64,000 nucleotides of DNA, taken from assembly GCA_021495925.1 (NCBI GenBank), contig JAKEKT010000077.1, positions 62,001 through 126,000 of the forward strand, in the 5' to 3' direction. The translations under genes were made by a program, and so were the position numbers. A model generated the notes under the pieces. That model saw only the letters and a list, made by a program, of their open reading frames with translations. It was not told the DNA's origin and searched no databases. Origin of the DNA: Diplodia intermedia. Lineage: Eukaryota > Ascomycota > Dothideomycetes > Botryosphaeriales > Botryosphaeriaceae. Shown piece after piece: positions 21,758 to 34,200 of this stretch. Positions within the stretch are counted from its first letter, which is position 1; the number at the start of each line of letters is the position of its first letter.

Positions 21758-23115
21758 TCATGGAAGAGGTCCCTGGTACATATTCCCGGAAAACATCTGG
21801 GCATCAGCAGTGATGGGCCATGGTTGCTGATTCCAATTCTGTCCGTAAATCGTAGTATCGTTGGTAGATGGTTGAAATTGCATTTGCGGCGCGTCTTCTG
21901 GCTGGGTGAAGTTCCAAGCTGTGGGTCCAGTAGATCCCCAGCCAGCTTCCAAGTCTTGAGTAGAATGAGGTTGCTGAAGGCCGATATTGAAGTCCGTCCA
22001 GGTAGCGTCGCTGACAGGCACATCGAACTGATTGTTGTTGACACCACTCAGTGGATTCTGGGAAGGGTCAATGGGTTCTGTGAACGGAGGAAGAGCAGGT
22101 CCAACATCCCCGTCCACAGAGGAAGCCCAACATTGCGCCTCAGTGCTGTCAACGCTGCTGTTTGTATTCGGAGTGTTGAAAGAGGAAGCGTTGGGTGAAT
22201 GATCAACCGTCCGAGGCCGAGGCACAGCCGTATCGTCCAAAGATGCTTCAAGCTGCTGGCTTTGCTGGAAACTCTGAATCATCCTGTCGTTGCATTGGCA
22301 GAAGATGCGTGCCATCTCTTCTTTCAGGGGTTCCGGGACACCGCAGAGAAGAGAACTCTGAGTACTGGCGGCGCGAAGCTCCTCCAACAGTAGCTGCCGA
22401 GAGTTCTCACGAGCATAAGCGCGAAACTCTGCCAGAGGTACTTCATCATGGTCTTTGCAAATGGTTACAAGTGAGTGACTGCATGACGTAAGACATGGTA
22501 TCAAGGGGAGAGCGTACAAGGCGATGGCACATCTTCTTCATCAGGGAAGATGACCTGATACACTTCCGCCCACTTGTTTTCTTCAGATGTCCCCCGAGTG
22601 GACCGTTTCTTCAACAACTTCTCGACTTCTTGACCAAAGGTTTCGACAACGCGTTGCTGAACTTGAAGGCACTGTTCCGGGGACCTGGCATGGTCCTCAT
22701 ACAAGGCCTGAGTCTTGAAGGCGGTGTGGCATCTCAAGCACGTATAGCGCTCCATATGAGATCTAAAGAGATGCTCCCTACCAGGTGTTAGTGACCGAAA
22801 AGAGTGCCAAAGGAACATTGGCCATACTTCACACGAGCGATAGATGAGAAGGCATGGAGACAGGATGCAACTCGCGTTGCGTAAGTCGGATATCTCTGTC
22901 TGTACGGACAAGCGAACTTCTTGGATTTGCGCGGAACTGAGCGTGATGGTGCCGCAGTGAGGTGCTGGTTTCTCGAGGGCTGAATGTAATGAGCATATTG
23001 AGTAGTGGCAAAGAAACTGGAGTTTTACCGAGGATGGAAGACGAAGCGCGTTGTGGCTTGCTCCTTGTTGAAGGCTGGCAGCAGCACAACCCCTGTATGA
23101 GATGTGAGCCTCCAT
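21758..23115 (-). CDS. Degenerate C2H2 finger protein, fungal PSPY family, copy 1
   Basis: Four exons on minus: 23115-23029, 22979-22828, 22777-22518 and 22452-21758, giving 397 aa. Introns are 49, 50 and 65 nt; the last uses an AAG acceptor. Family hallmarks appear in order: KKFACPYRQRYP (degenerate finger), SSIARVK joined across intron 2 to EHLFRSHMERYTCLRCHTAF (CxxC...H finger), a basic EKLLKKRS segment, ENKWAEVYQVIFPDEEDVPSP joined across intron 3 to Y, then a helical Leu-rich block and a Ser/Asn/Gln-rich tail. The K-W-x2-(I/V)-Y-x2-(L/I)FP...PSPY signature is common in Pezizomycotina proteins of unknown function, presumed nuclear. Exon structure is shared with the copies at 40.0 and 43.7 kb. 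Confidence 0.85.
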
Positions 23116-25303
23116 GATGTACTGGAAGATGAGTACCAAATTGCGTGTGAGATGCCTTACCTTTTATAATATTCGGACCAAATCACGGCAGTGTTGGTGT
23201 TCGGAATCTACAACAGGTCGCAACTCTGCATTTATACGCACTTCAGCGCGGAGCGCCCAAACGCAGATGACGCAGTTGGCAGCCTCGGCTGCATCCAGGC
23301 AACCGCTGAAAATCCACAAGTAGTTTCAGCGCATTTGCGTGGCAACACGAAGCGTCGGCGCTTAGCCTTGCCAATCACGGCACCAAATGGCCCCTCAACT
23401 TCGCTGCCACATGCAGCTAAGCTCAATGCACGCACTGCGCCAGGGGCATACTAAAGTCTACATCGCATTCGCGGGTGATGGACCGGAAAACTAATGGTGC
23501 CATACCCCACGTTGTGGGGCTGCTCCGCCGTCTAACCGTCCGCCAGCGCACGCGCGCGCGCGGGGGGTAGGCGATTCGATCAGACGAGGCTGAAAGGTGT
23601 CGACTGCAACGAAGTCGCTCTGAGGGATTGTCGTCGTCATCCGCTGGGAATTGCCTCGTGTTCTCGGGAAGGACTACTGAAGGGAAGAAAGTGTGTGTGT
23701 GGAGAAGTGATGTTTTGAACAGGAGGGTCGTGAATGAGACGCGAGGCTGCTCCGCCAGTGGTTCAGCTCTCTCCCGCCCGCTCAGCCTTGCGCCACCGCA
23801 TGCCCACGCGCGAAAAAAAAGCAAAGTTTAACGCGACTCGGCGCGTCTTCCCGCATCGTGTCGCGTCTCTTTCCTTCCCCGCCCATCGGTGACGTCAGAA
23901 CCCATTTGCACCTCCCGTCATGCGCGGTGCGACATCAACCACGAGCTTCGAGGACGTCGCGAACCATGCACGAGTTTCCTCCACAGCGCTTTCTACAGAC
24001 CCCTTGACATGGAAGATGGGGGACGAAGCTGGAAACAACGGTGACTGCTTGCTGGTCTAAGACTACGCTATCTTGCTGTGATGCGGAAGCGATGAAGTTG
24101 GACCTTCTGCGGTGACAAGACCAACGGTTTTCGCAGAGCTCCCAGAGGGCCTCTTCCGGTCTCCAGGCTTCGGCTTCCTCGGGCTCTCGTTGACAACGTT
24201 CGTAACCATCGCTAGCAGCTCCAAGCAGACGGCGTCTTTCATAAGCTTCAGCCGCCCAGCGCACGCCGAAGAACCATCTCAGACATCACACGGAAAGGCT
24301 TAGTAGCAAATCACACATGCTCTCCGTACCAACCCACTACGTCCATCAACAGCCCTCGAGATCACGACGCAGTGCAGTACCCCAAGCTCCAACAAATTGA
24401 AGAGCAGAAAAAAAAAAGCCATTCACATCTCGAATTTTGGTATCTCCGATAATTAACTGCCAGCTGCCATGCTTGCTTGCTTGCTTCATCCCAGTCAGCC
24501 ACCAGCAACGACCCCCACCATTTCAGCACTTCTTCTTCTTCTTCTCCTTTTTCTTCTCTGTTCCATCATCCGTCCAGCCACGTCAAGCCAGCTTTCAGTG
24601 CATAAGAAACCCAGCAACCACCATTTCATAGCCGAACTGGCTGACTCCCCCTTCTATATCCCCTCCTCCCTTTCCATATCTCATATCCGCCATGCGCAGC
24701 AGTAGCTCGATGCTGGTTAAGTGGTCTTGAAACGAAAAAAAAAGGAAAAAAGGGAAAATAAAAAAAATAAAAAAACACATCTCTCTCCTGTCCCATCCGA
24801 AGCGGAAAAAAGGGGGAGAGCAGCAGCAGTAGTAGCAAACACCTTCCCAGAATGTTACCATAACACCCAGTAAAAAAAAAGCAACCCTTTCCTCGAAGTC
24901 GCAATGCAAATGTTGCAACGCTTCATGACAAGAAAACACTGTAAAAAAGCCGCCGCCATAGAAAACGAGACGATAGCAGGGGAAAAAAAACAGTCATCGT
25001 CAACAAACCACTCAGCTGTGTCCTTTACGTGTCGTGGTATGTATATGTATGTAATGTGTGTGGTCCGGTCCGGTCCGTCCTCGCCAGCCGGAGAAACAAG
25101 CCATATAGCCTCGATTATATCTCGATCGAATCGTCGTCGGTGTGTGTTTGTGTGTGTATGTGTGCCGCATGATGCAAAGTAGTAGTAGTAGTGTACAATC
25201 CCCTTCTTCTTCTTTTTTTCGTAAGACGAGCTAGCGCCTTTGTTTTTTCCGTCATTGTTTTCCATGTTTGTATGTATAATTTCGGCGTGTACACCTCCCT
25301 GTT
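23116..25303. other. Intergenic, no recognised gene; A/T homopolymer-rich 3' flank of GYP5-like gene
   Basis: Open frames at 23423-23824 and 23935-24264 (minus) have no recognisable motif. 24720-25300 contains many A and T runs and short CT/GT tracts, consistent with the 3' UTR and flank of the convergent RabGAP gene. Confidence 0.45.
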
Positions 25304-28300
25304 TTACTTGGCCTCAGCGGCCGTCGTACTCACACTCCTCTTTCCCCAGCCCCAGAAGCCGCCACCTCCACCACCGCCATTGGTGCTCGCCGTGCTGTGC
25401 GAGCTGCCGGGCGGCTTGGACGACGAGGTGAAGAAGCCGCCGTCGGAGGTGGCCGACTTCTGCGGCGTGAGGCCGCTGGACGTGCCGCTGCTCGCGCTCG
25501 GCGTCGCCACGCCCAGCATCTTGCGCATGCTCTCGAAGCGGGCGCGCAGCTCCTCGAGCTCCTGGCGGGCCACGGCCTCGGCCGTCTTGGCGTTGACGAG
25601 CTCCAGCAGCAGGGCGTCGTCGCTGGCGGGGTCGGGCTGGGGCTGGGACGACGGCGACGAGCTGAGGGCGGCGTGGGCCGACAGCGACGAGCTGCGCTTG
25701 GCGAACATGGGCGACGCCGACGTCGTCGTCGTCGCGTGGGGGGTCGAGCTGCGCTGCGACGGCACCGGCGCCGAGGCCGACGTGTTGCACGGCGTGGGCG
25801 CGATGCGGCCGAAGCTGTTGCGCGTCTTCTGCGGCGTGCGCATCGTGTTGCTGCGCCCGAGCTTGAACTCGCGCAGCCCCTTGTTCGAGTTGGCCGACGA
25901 TATCGAGTCGGCCGTGTCGGACCGCGTGAGGCTGGGCACGTCCGACTCCGACCCCGACCACGTCGACGCCTTGCGCGCCTTCTGGTTCTCCAGCTTGAGG
26001 TCCTGGATGTGCCGCTCGAGGCGCTGCTTTTCGATCATCGACGCTTGCAGGCGTTGGCGCGTTTCATCCAGCTGGTTGCGGAGCGAGGACGTCTCGGTTT
26101 CGGCGTCCAGGAGCTGCCGGGATAGCGACTGCGACCGCGTCGTCTCGAGGTGGAGCTGCTCCTTGGAACGCGCGAGCGATTCGCGGAGGTATTGCTTGGT
26201 CTCGAAGACGGACGAGTTGCGGCTGTGCTGCGCCTTGGCCGGGAACCGGGTTTCGATCTTCTCGACGAGGCCCTGGAAGTCTTCGTTCGACGTCAACGAA
26301 GGCGGCGTCGACATGCGCTTGTTCTTGAGGTCGTCGATGCTGTTGAGCGGCGAGGTGCGGCGGCGCTGCGCTTTGGTCGTCGTGGTGATGCCCTTGTCCT
26401 GCTTGACCCGCTCGACGAGGCCGCGGACGACACGGTGGTCTTCACGGCGGTCCTCGCGCTCCTTCTGTAGCTGGGCCGCCAGGTTGGCGTGCTCGCGCTG
26501 CATCTCGCTCAGGGCGGTCAGGAGGTCCTCGATTTGGCTGTGCAGATCACGGTCGTGGTGCGACATCATCGTATGCCTAACGTTGCCTGTCTTCATGGAC
26601 TTGACCGACATGGCGTCGGCTGTCGATTCGCGATTAGTGAGCTCGGTCATGGCCGTGGCCGTGCTGTTGTGGCTTCTACCTGTGCTGTCCGACGCGGCCT
26701 CGACCGAGTTGAGGGTCGAAGCGATGCTCTGCTTGGAAGCGGTGCGCTTCATGAAGCTGACCGGCCTCGACGGCTTGTCCGCAGGCGGGCTGAGCGTCGC
26801 CGTCGTGTTCCTCTTGTCGGGGCCCCAGATGCGGCCAAGGAATCGCTGCGCCGCGTTCTGCACTTCGGGGAAGAAGCCCCTGGAGACCGTCTCGTCGCTG
26901 GATTCGGCCCTGAAGCTGGACTCGAGCGCTTGGAGGTGCTCGCGGGTGACGACGCTGGTGAAGCTGCAGAAGTCGTTGACAAGGTCGTCGGCCGACTGCT
27001 GGTTGCAGCCATAGGGATCCCAGAGGGAGCGCGACAAAAGCAGCTGGATGACGTCCTCAAACTCGGTGAAGGCCAGGAGACGCGACTCGTTCTTGCGCAT
27101 GATGGCGAGCGCAACACGCATGATGGTCTCCGAGGCACCCTCGGCGAAAATGACGTCGTAGATGCGGAACAGCATCGGGAGAGGGCACGTCACGGCGAAG
27201 AACGACAGGAACCATTGCGAGAGGTACGCGGCTTCGATGTTCATGGTCTCGAGGTGGGCGTAGAGTTCGGGGATGTGCTGCATCATCAAGCGGCGGAACT
27301 GGTAGATACGGAGGTGCAGGCCGGAGAGATCGGGCAAGAAGCAGGAGCGGAGGTCGTAGTCCTCCATGAGGCTGTGCGCAGTCAGTACGCTGCATCCACA
27401 TGCTGCGAGCAATGGTGTACTTACCGAACCAGCACGCAGAAGGCCTCCTTGTCCCCCATCTGCATGAGCAGGGGCCCCACGAGGAAACCGAGGCCCTGGC
27501 AGTATCCGATCTTGTCGTCGTACAGACTGAAGCACTTGAGAACGCGGCCGAGCATCTTCTGGCCTTCGCCCTCGGGGTCCCTGAACATCTCGACGCCGGG
27601 GAAGCTTCTGCCGATGTCCTTGCCGATCATGTTCTCGTAGGGGCTGGTCTCGTTGCACAGGCGCTCATACTGCTCCTCGATGCCGCGGTCGCGCGCGCCA
27701 GCCATGCTGACCCACGTCACGCCACGCAGAGGGGCGGGGATACCGGCGCGGATCTTGTTCGACGTCAAGGTGGGCAGGCGCTGGGCGGTGCCCGTGTAGT
27801 CGCGCACGAGGGCGGCCCAGAACTCGAGCTCCGTCATGGGCGGCGGCGAGGGGAGGAGGGAAAAGCGAACGCTCTCGGAGTTGTTCTGGTCCTCGACCAG
27901 CTTCTTCAGCTGGTTCATCGACGGTGGCCGCGACTGGCTCCGCGAGCGGGCTTTCGAGGCAGCGGACTTGGGGTCGGTGGCGATGGCTTGGTTTTCCTGC
28001 TCGAGCCTGGCGAGGAGGAGTGCGGTGCTCTGCGCTTGGGGTTAGCATCGACGCGTGCCGGGGCAGGTGGGAGAGAAGCCAACCTCGTCGGAGCGTGAAT
28101 CCTGCTCAATCTGCTCTTCTTTCTTGTCGAGCTGTTCCCAATCGACCTTTTCCGAATCAGCGGAGCCGGAGCTGCTCCTGCGGGAGCGACGGCCGATGGT
28201 AGAGGGCCTGCTTCCAGGCGTCTTCACTGCGCCATCCTCCGGGGTATCATTTGCGGTTTTCTTCTCGTCCTCGGACACCTTCTCCATGACTTCGTTCAGG

Positions 28301-28524
28301 CTGGGGGCCTTGCTGTCGCGCGTCTTGTTGACGGTGATCTCAGGCTTGGAGGCGAGGGCGGCGTCCAGGCTGGGGACGGGCGGGCTCTCGGCGTCGGTGG
28401 GCGACAGGGGCACGGTGACCATGGAGTCGGTGGGCAGGGGCTTGCTGCCATCGTGCTTGCGCGAGTTCTGGAAGTCGGTGACGGGAGAGTCGGCGGTCGG
28501 CGAGGTAGCTTCGTCGAGCGCCAT
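25304..28524 (-). CDS. GYP5: Gyp5-type TBC-domain Rab GTPase-activating protein
   Basis: Exons (minus) are 28524-28084, 28029-27425 and 27371-25304, with introns of 54 nt (unusual donor GTTGGC) and 53 nt; the product is 1037 aa. The N-terminus is acidic, Ser/Pro-rich and disordered. The TBC domain spans about 241-450, starting at GIPAPLRGVTW. It carries both catalytic signatures: the arginine finger IxxDxxR (IGKDIGR) and the glutamine finger YxQ (YCQG). After it come a 250-residue coiled coil (Leu/Glu/Arg heptads, about 620-850) and a Ser/Thr-rich C-terminus ending WGWGKRSVSTTAAEAK. This order matches yeast Gyp5/Gyl1 and human RABGAP1-like proteins, which stimulate GTP hydrolysis on Ypt1/Sec4-type Rabs in ER-Golgi and exocytic traffic. 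Target Rab not inferable here. Confidence 0.92.
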
Positions 28525-31304
28525 GGTGAGGGTAGTGAGCTCCAGCCGTAGGCGACCACGGCGTGCAGTGTTGGTGAGGCGTGCAGCAGGCGTGTGGAAG
28601 ATGATGTCGGGACGGGGATCGTGATCAAGATTAGGCGCTCTGGGCGGCGGCGGGCGGGCGGGAGGCGGCCTCGGTTTGGCGCGCGACAGGCATAAGACGA
28701 CGCGGCGAGAGCAGTGCGTCGGACGCTGTTTCAGACAGAGCGAGTGGGGCGCGAGGGTGCCAGACGCGGGAGGTCGGGAAGGGCAGCGCTGGCGGCGGCG
28801 CAGGAGGGTCAATGGCGGGTCGAGGCCGGCGGGCGACTGGCAAGCTGCTTGGGCCGATGGCGGGGAGGGACACGGGCAAACCGTGGTGGAGGGCAGCAGG
28901 GAGCTGCGGTAGCTTATCACGGCCGTGGTTCAGGAGTCGCTCTGGCGGTAGACGGCAGCTGGGATCGCCGCCAGGCATGCGCGCTGCCCCCCACAGCCGT
29001 GATTGGTCCAGCGCGCGATGACTTTTCGCGCGCGGGCTCTAGCCAGCGGCGCCTCTGTTGTGCTTTTGCCCTGCGCTGCCTAGCCGCGGGCTAGCAGCCC
29101 AGCGTGACGGAGCGGTGAGCGCGTCTCTTTGCGCTCGACCGTTATTCACCTGCTCACGCGAGAAGCGAACCCCTGGCGCCTCTATTTCGACCTCCTGGCC
29201 TCTCATTTCCCGTCCCATGCAGGGCCGCCGCCCGCTGGCCAGTCCGCTTTATCGATTGCCGCCCTTTCGTCATCCTCTGCAGCCCAATGCCGCATGCGCC
29301 CCCGGGTGCCTGCGTGAACTCGAGCGCCGCGCCGCGACTGGCCATCTTCATGCGCTGCAACCTGCGGTGAGCGCCGACGCGCAAACTCTGCAGCGAATGT
29401 TCCATCCGGACGTTAGAACGCAGATCGTATCGTGCTTCCCGCCTGCTGATCGTTGCGCCCTCGGCCTGTCTCCACCCGAACGTCCATCATCCCACTTGTG
29501 CCACTACACGTTCGCGCCAGATCTCCCCAGCCGCCCAGCCTGCCTTCTAGAAGCACGGCTGCTTGGCGCTCGTCCTACGTAATCGCAGAACGGGCTAGAG
29601 CACCAGAGCTTCCTCGACGTTGACTGCTGATTCCACTGATGTGGGGTACGCGCGACCGGGTGGGGAGCGAACTTGACGTGGCATTAGCGCACGCACCTGC
29701 CTACAGCACAGCATCATCGACTGCCGGGACAGGGCTGACATGAAATCGAGTCAGGAGACGGCGACTGTGATGGCTGGTGAACCGTTCTCCACGATCCCCG
29801 CTGCCCTCCATCACTGATTCTCACCACCAGGTATTGCATCAGATGATCGATATAGGAGCAGCTCCCCCCATCTCTGTCTTCACACGCTACGAACAGCCAA
29901 CAGTCGAGCCGGCGCAACCTCTGCCATCTCTGCGAACAAGAAGGGAACCATGCCATCCACAATCTCGATGCCAACTCCCACGCATAAACAAAACAAACCA
30001 ACTTCCAATCTGAGACACGCTAAAGAGAACGAACAGGCCGACAAGGCGCCCTTGTCAAGCCAACGCTCTCCGACGGAGCTCATCATCCTCTTCCCTCGGA
30101 CGCATGGGCGCGCTGCACCCCACACGTCCACGCCGTTAGCCCGTCGCGGACCAGACGTAGCTTAGAACATCCCCCTCAAAGAGCCGCGTGGCCCAGGCCT
30201 ACATACCATGTCCGTCGCCTCCATCGACGGCTGTCGTTGGTCGGGTCTTCTTCGTCCTGATCTCGCCTTGCCGCATCGCATCCCCCGGCCCCCCTGTCTA
30301 TTGCGCGTTCCCACCCCCGTCTTTGTTTCCAAGATTCGGTGGCGCTAAGCCACAGGCACATTTCTTCCGTCTTGAAACAGCGTGCTTCTACTGGCGAATG
30401 TATAAGTGTTAGCAGTCGCAGTAGGTAGTAGTCGAAACAGTAGGCATAGATTTTAGACGCTGGGCCTTGAAACTGCGCAGCGTTGATTCGCTGCGTTGTC
30501 GGCCTCTCGAGCCTCCGACGCGATGGCTTGGCCTTTTCCGTCTGCTTCTTTAGACCTCTTGTCATTTCTGTGCGTAGTGCAATATCGAGGAAGCGTGAAA
30601 GGCGGCCACGAGTATTGCCACGAGTATTGCCGCCGCCGCCGCTATCGCTGGTCCTCATCGTGGGAGACTGTTGTCGTATGCGTCAACAGCGAAGACGAGA
30701 GGCGGAGAAGCGACCATGACCACCCGCCTCGCCCTGATCCACACGCTCATGGCGGAGAGCGCTACTCTTCACGGTTCCTGCGGTTGAGACGACCAGCCCT
30801 GTCCGGCACCAGTACCACTGGCCAGCATAGATGACTTCCCTCATTGTTCATCCGGGGTCCCCGAGTGTGGTGCGGGAGGTAAGAGCTCTAGAGTCTGTAA
30901 ACCCGGATTCCCACATGCGGGATTCAATGTTGCTGTAGATAACCATGCAATCGAGGTACGGCGTAGCATCGTCCTAAGATCCGAGAGACGCCGGCAATGC
31001 TAAGCGTCGTCATCGTCGAGTTCTACCCCGGCACCGACGCTGTCGTCGCCGACGATGAGATCCACGCGTAGATCAGAAAGAGCTTGACGAACGTGTGGCA
31101 TGCGGCGTGTACGTGTAAGATGGGCGGTGAGGATGATGATGGCGTGTTGGACAACACTACCATCCCTCAATCATCTAATCAGTCACTGCCGCCCCGTCCC
31201 CAACCCGACCCCGCCGTCTGAGGTGGCCTTCCCAAGGGAGCTTTCGGATAGAGCACCCCCACATTTACCCTACACAAACACTACATTATTAAGTTAGTGT
31301 AGGC
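28525..31304. other. Long intergenic region, no recognised gene
   Basis: 28525-29000 is the probable promoter and leader of the RabGAP gene. The rest holds only short frames on both strands (for example 29058-29582 plus, 30176-30658 minus) without motifs or credible splice structure. Confidence 0.45.
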
Positions 31305-31377
31305 AGTTGAATATAAGATCCGGACGTAAATGTATGTTTTAAATGTACACATTTACGTCCGGATCTTATATTCAACT
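31305..31377. repeat. Perfect 29-bp inverted repeat with 15-bp loop
   Basis: The arm AGTTGAATATAAGATCCGG continuing to 31333 is perfectly complementary to 31349-31377. The spacer is 31334-31348. A second, weaker palindrome (CTACACAAAC / GTTAGTGTAG) lies just upstream at about 31271-31303. The pair could be a miniature element or a hairpin transcript. It lies in the 3' flank of the membrane-protein gene at 31728. Confidence 0.9.
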
Positions 31378-31727
31378 ACTTATCCGGTAAGAGATTTCCT
31401 TACGAGGCAGATACGGGTAGGCAATTTCTTTTGTCACCGACGTGCCACCACAAGAAGCCATCGAGGAACGTATCACGTTGAAGCAAAGGAGAAAACCGTC
31501 GAGAAAGCCGGGAAAGCAGCCCATTTCAATTGAAAGCTACCATATATCTCGCTCTCTCAATACCCCAAGCCCAAGCCTTCGAGCGTTGTACTAGCAAAAA
31601 GAAGAGAGAGAGAGCAGCAGGCCACCAGCAATCATATCAGCAGCAGAAGCATCCAACCATACGGGTAGTACGACAATCGCCCCACCCAAGCATGCAGGCA
31701 GCCTCGTACCTATGCCAATCCCATCCC

Positions 31728-32384
31728 TCACAACTTGTAATCATCCTCCACCGCAGAGCACTCGCACTCGAGATCGTGCGCCACGGCCATCGCATGCGCC
31801 GCCGCCCGCGCCACATCGTCGCGGGCCTGCTCGTCCATGGCGTGTAGCAGCCGGTGGTCACGGTTGCCGTTGCCGTTTCCGTTGCTGTTGTCGCTTCGGT
31901 GGTATTCGCCGCGCTCCTCCAGGCGGTTGATGATGCTACGCGGGATAAGCTTCTTGCGGTTGCGCCGGGGGTAGCGGCGCTCGGGCGAGGGACGCTCGGG
32001 CGTGGGCATGGGCGCGGTTGTAGTAGGCGTGGCGTTGTCGGCGTTGGCGTCGGCGTCGATGCCGTACGTGAGCAGGCGCATCCTCCACTCGATGAAGAGA
32101 AGGCCGGAGACGTAAGCGAATTCGAGAGTGGTAAGGTGCACGAGGTCAGCTGGGTCGAGCCAGCTGTAGACGACTTCGAGCATGGTGATAGTTTCAACAG
32201 TAACTACGAGAAGGTCCAAGCCGGTCGGCTTGTGGATGAAGGCGCAGCGGCCTGAGATGGCCGGGTTCTCGAAGCGGCTGAGCAAGATGACAACTCCAAT
32301 GCTGATGCTGAAGATGACCGAGAGGATTATCTTGTAGAAGTCCATGTTCGTGACACCGAAGACGAGCTCTGGAAGTGAGTGCAT
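31728..32384 (-). CDS. Small multi-pass membrane protein, unknown function
   Basis: A single exon gives 218 aa. Three hydrophobic segments are visible: about 16-35 (FYKIILSVIFSISIGVVILL), 56-76 (DLLVVTVETITMLEVVYSW) and 81-100 (LVHLTTLEFAYVSGLLFIEW). A polar C-terminal half follows, with a Pro/Thr stretch, a basic RRYPRRNRKKLIPR patch and an Asn/Gly run. The basic patch after the last segment suggests a cytosolic C-terminus. I do not recognise the family. The frame is supported by sustained hydrophobic patterning and a clean ATG, with no need for splicing. Confidence 0.65.
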   Translation of the reverse strand: MHSLPELVFGVTNMDFYKIILSVIFSISIGVVILLSRFENPAISGRCAFIHKPTGLDLLVVTVETITMLEVVYSWLDPADLVHLTTLEFAYVSGLLFIEWRMRLLTYGIDADANADNATPTTTAPMPTPERPSPERRYPRRNRKKLIPRSIINRLEERGEYHRSDNSNGNGNGNRDHRLLHAMDEQARDDVARAAAHAMAVAHDLECECSAVEDDYKL

Positions 32385-33515
32385 TGTTGGTGGTGAGCGG
32401 ATTGTGAAGTTTTAGGCGTGAATGTGAGGTTCGTCGCGCGGTTTCGGTAGCAGAGGCTTCCAAAAGGCCTATGGATCTTGTCAGCGTATGCAAGCTGTGA
32501 GGCGGAGGTGGTGGGTGGTACCTGGTCGCGTCGATGGCGGAGTTGTAGAGTTGTGGAGGAGCGAGGAAGATCTGGAGGTGAAAAGGTCTGGGTAGTAGTA
32601 GCAACTTCACCCTCCGAACATGGCTTTCTTGCTGCGCCACGGTCGGAGCCGGCGTTTGCAACCCTCTGCTACGCGTCATCGTCCGAGCAGACGCGTTCAT
32701 AAATCATTCTGCTGCCGCTGCTACGACAGCGCTCACCCCAGCTTTGCGAGCAATGACGCGCCTCTGCGCTGTCTCCCAATCCATATGACGTATACCACTC
32801 AAAACTGCGACGACTCAGAATGCGCCCAGGCCACTGAGACTTCGCACGCGTTGCAGCGAAGCCCTCACTCGACAGCATCCTCCAGCTTCACCCGCCGCCT
32901 TCCACACCATGAATCGGGCGCAACAAAGTTTCTGTACAACCCACCGGCTTATTGGATACCACTTTGTGGGCTACATCCGCAGCGGGATCATAATATGGAC
33001 TTTCCGTGGCAATTTCGCCCATTCTCGCAGCGCTGACGACCTGACGTAAATGACCACCACAGCGTCGCGATTCGTAACCTCATAACACCACCCAACAGCC
33101 CACCCGTCACCCTCAACCCGCCTGGAAACCTGCAACAAGATGAAAGACCGCTTTCCAAGCTTTCTGTCACGGCCCGGAAGGCCCCGCAATCTTTCACTGT
33201 CTCAGTGACTTTCACTGTCACGGCCCATACCGGAGATGCTTGAGTAACAGCGGGAGCAGAGGAACCCCAATTCCTTCACGGCTCCCTCGTGTACGTAAAG
33301 CGCTACAAAAGCTACCGTAGCTACGTGAATGCCATGCTTCAAGTATGGTATGCCAGATGCCCCAGCGTTAAATGCCACGCTTCCGCCGCTCCGTGAGAGC
33401 GCATGGCAGTGCTGTTCACAATTTTCTCCCACTGGTCCAAGCCATTTTCCACCACTTGAAGATAATTGTAACACAGGTCAATTGCGAACTCAATCCATCA
33501 TCGGACTCTGGCTGT
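32385..33515. other. Intergenic, no recognised gene
   Basis: Short open frames only. 33200-33480 has weak resemblance to the degenerate units that follow it. Confidence 0.35.
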
Positions 33516-34200
33516 AGTGGCGGTTGTCGCCGCCGTCACTGTCGCTGAACCGCCCACGATGTCAGTACTACTGTTCGCCGCGGCCGCGCCGACCACATAG
33601 CAACTGCGAATGAACCACACTCCCTTCGGAGCTTGTGCTACAAGATACTACCGCGACTGTGTATGTGTTGTGCTCCATGTGGGACACACCAGATGCTCCG
33701 ACGTATGGTTCGGCATCCCACCGCTTGGTTGAGAGCGCCTGGAGCGGCCCAGGTTTGTCGGATACACTGCCAGTAGCCGTTCCTTCGCTTGGATAAACGA
33801 AACTGTCACTGTGGTCAATCGTAAGTCTCACGCCATTGCGAAGCCCTGGCTGTAACTACCGCCGTCGCCGTCGCCAAAGCGTCCACGATGCCAGCGCTCT
33901 TCGTCGTAGCCGCGCCGAGAATGCGGCTGAGATCGACCACCAATCAAATGTGTTGTCATGGAGCAAATGAGCGGCCCGAACTGCTCTCCAGTCCACTGCT
34001 CATAGCCATTCCGTCGCTTCAGTGAAATTGTCAACGTGATAAATTGCGGGCTTCAAGTTGTTGCAACGCTCTAACTGTAGCCGCAGCCGCCGCAGCCGCC
34101 GCCGTCGCTGCATCATCCACAATGCCGGCGCTCGCCATCGCATCGATCACGTCGACGATGCAGATTCGACCAGCCGCGGCCATCCGCGCTGTCATGCCGT
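33516..34200 (+). repeat. Three diverged tandem units of about 225-335 bp
   Basis: Units begin near 33516, 33851 and 34075 with CTGTAG/CTGTAA, followed by a GCCGCCGTC-rich stretch and a conserved CCACGATGCCAGCGCTC-like block. Units 1 and 2 also share a later block, GCC(A/G)TTCC(G/T)TCGCTT...GAAA(C/T)TGTCA. Divergence is high, so the duplication is old. Confidence 0.6.

Noticed and set aside
25191..27014. 607-codon open frame on plus over the RabGAP gene
   Set aside because: Antisense to the coiled-coil part of a clear TBC protein; Ser/Arg/Leu-rich shadow.
29058..29582. 174-codon plus frame in the intergenic region beside the RabGAP gene
   Set aside because: No recognisable motif, Pro/Arg/Ala/Leu-rich in GC-rich promoter sequence, no splicing support.
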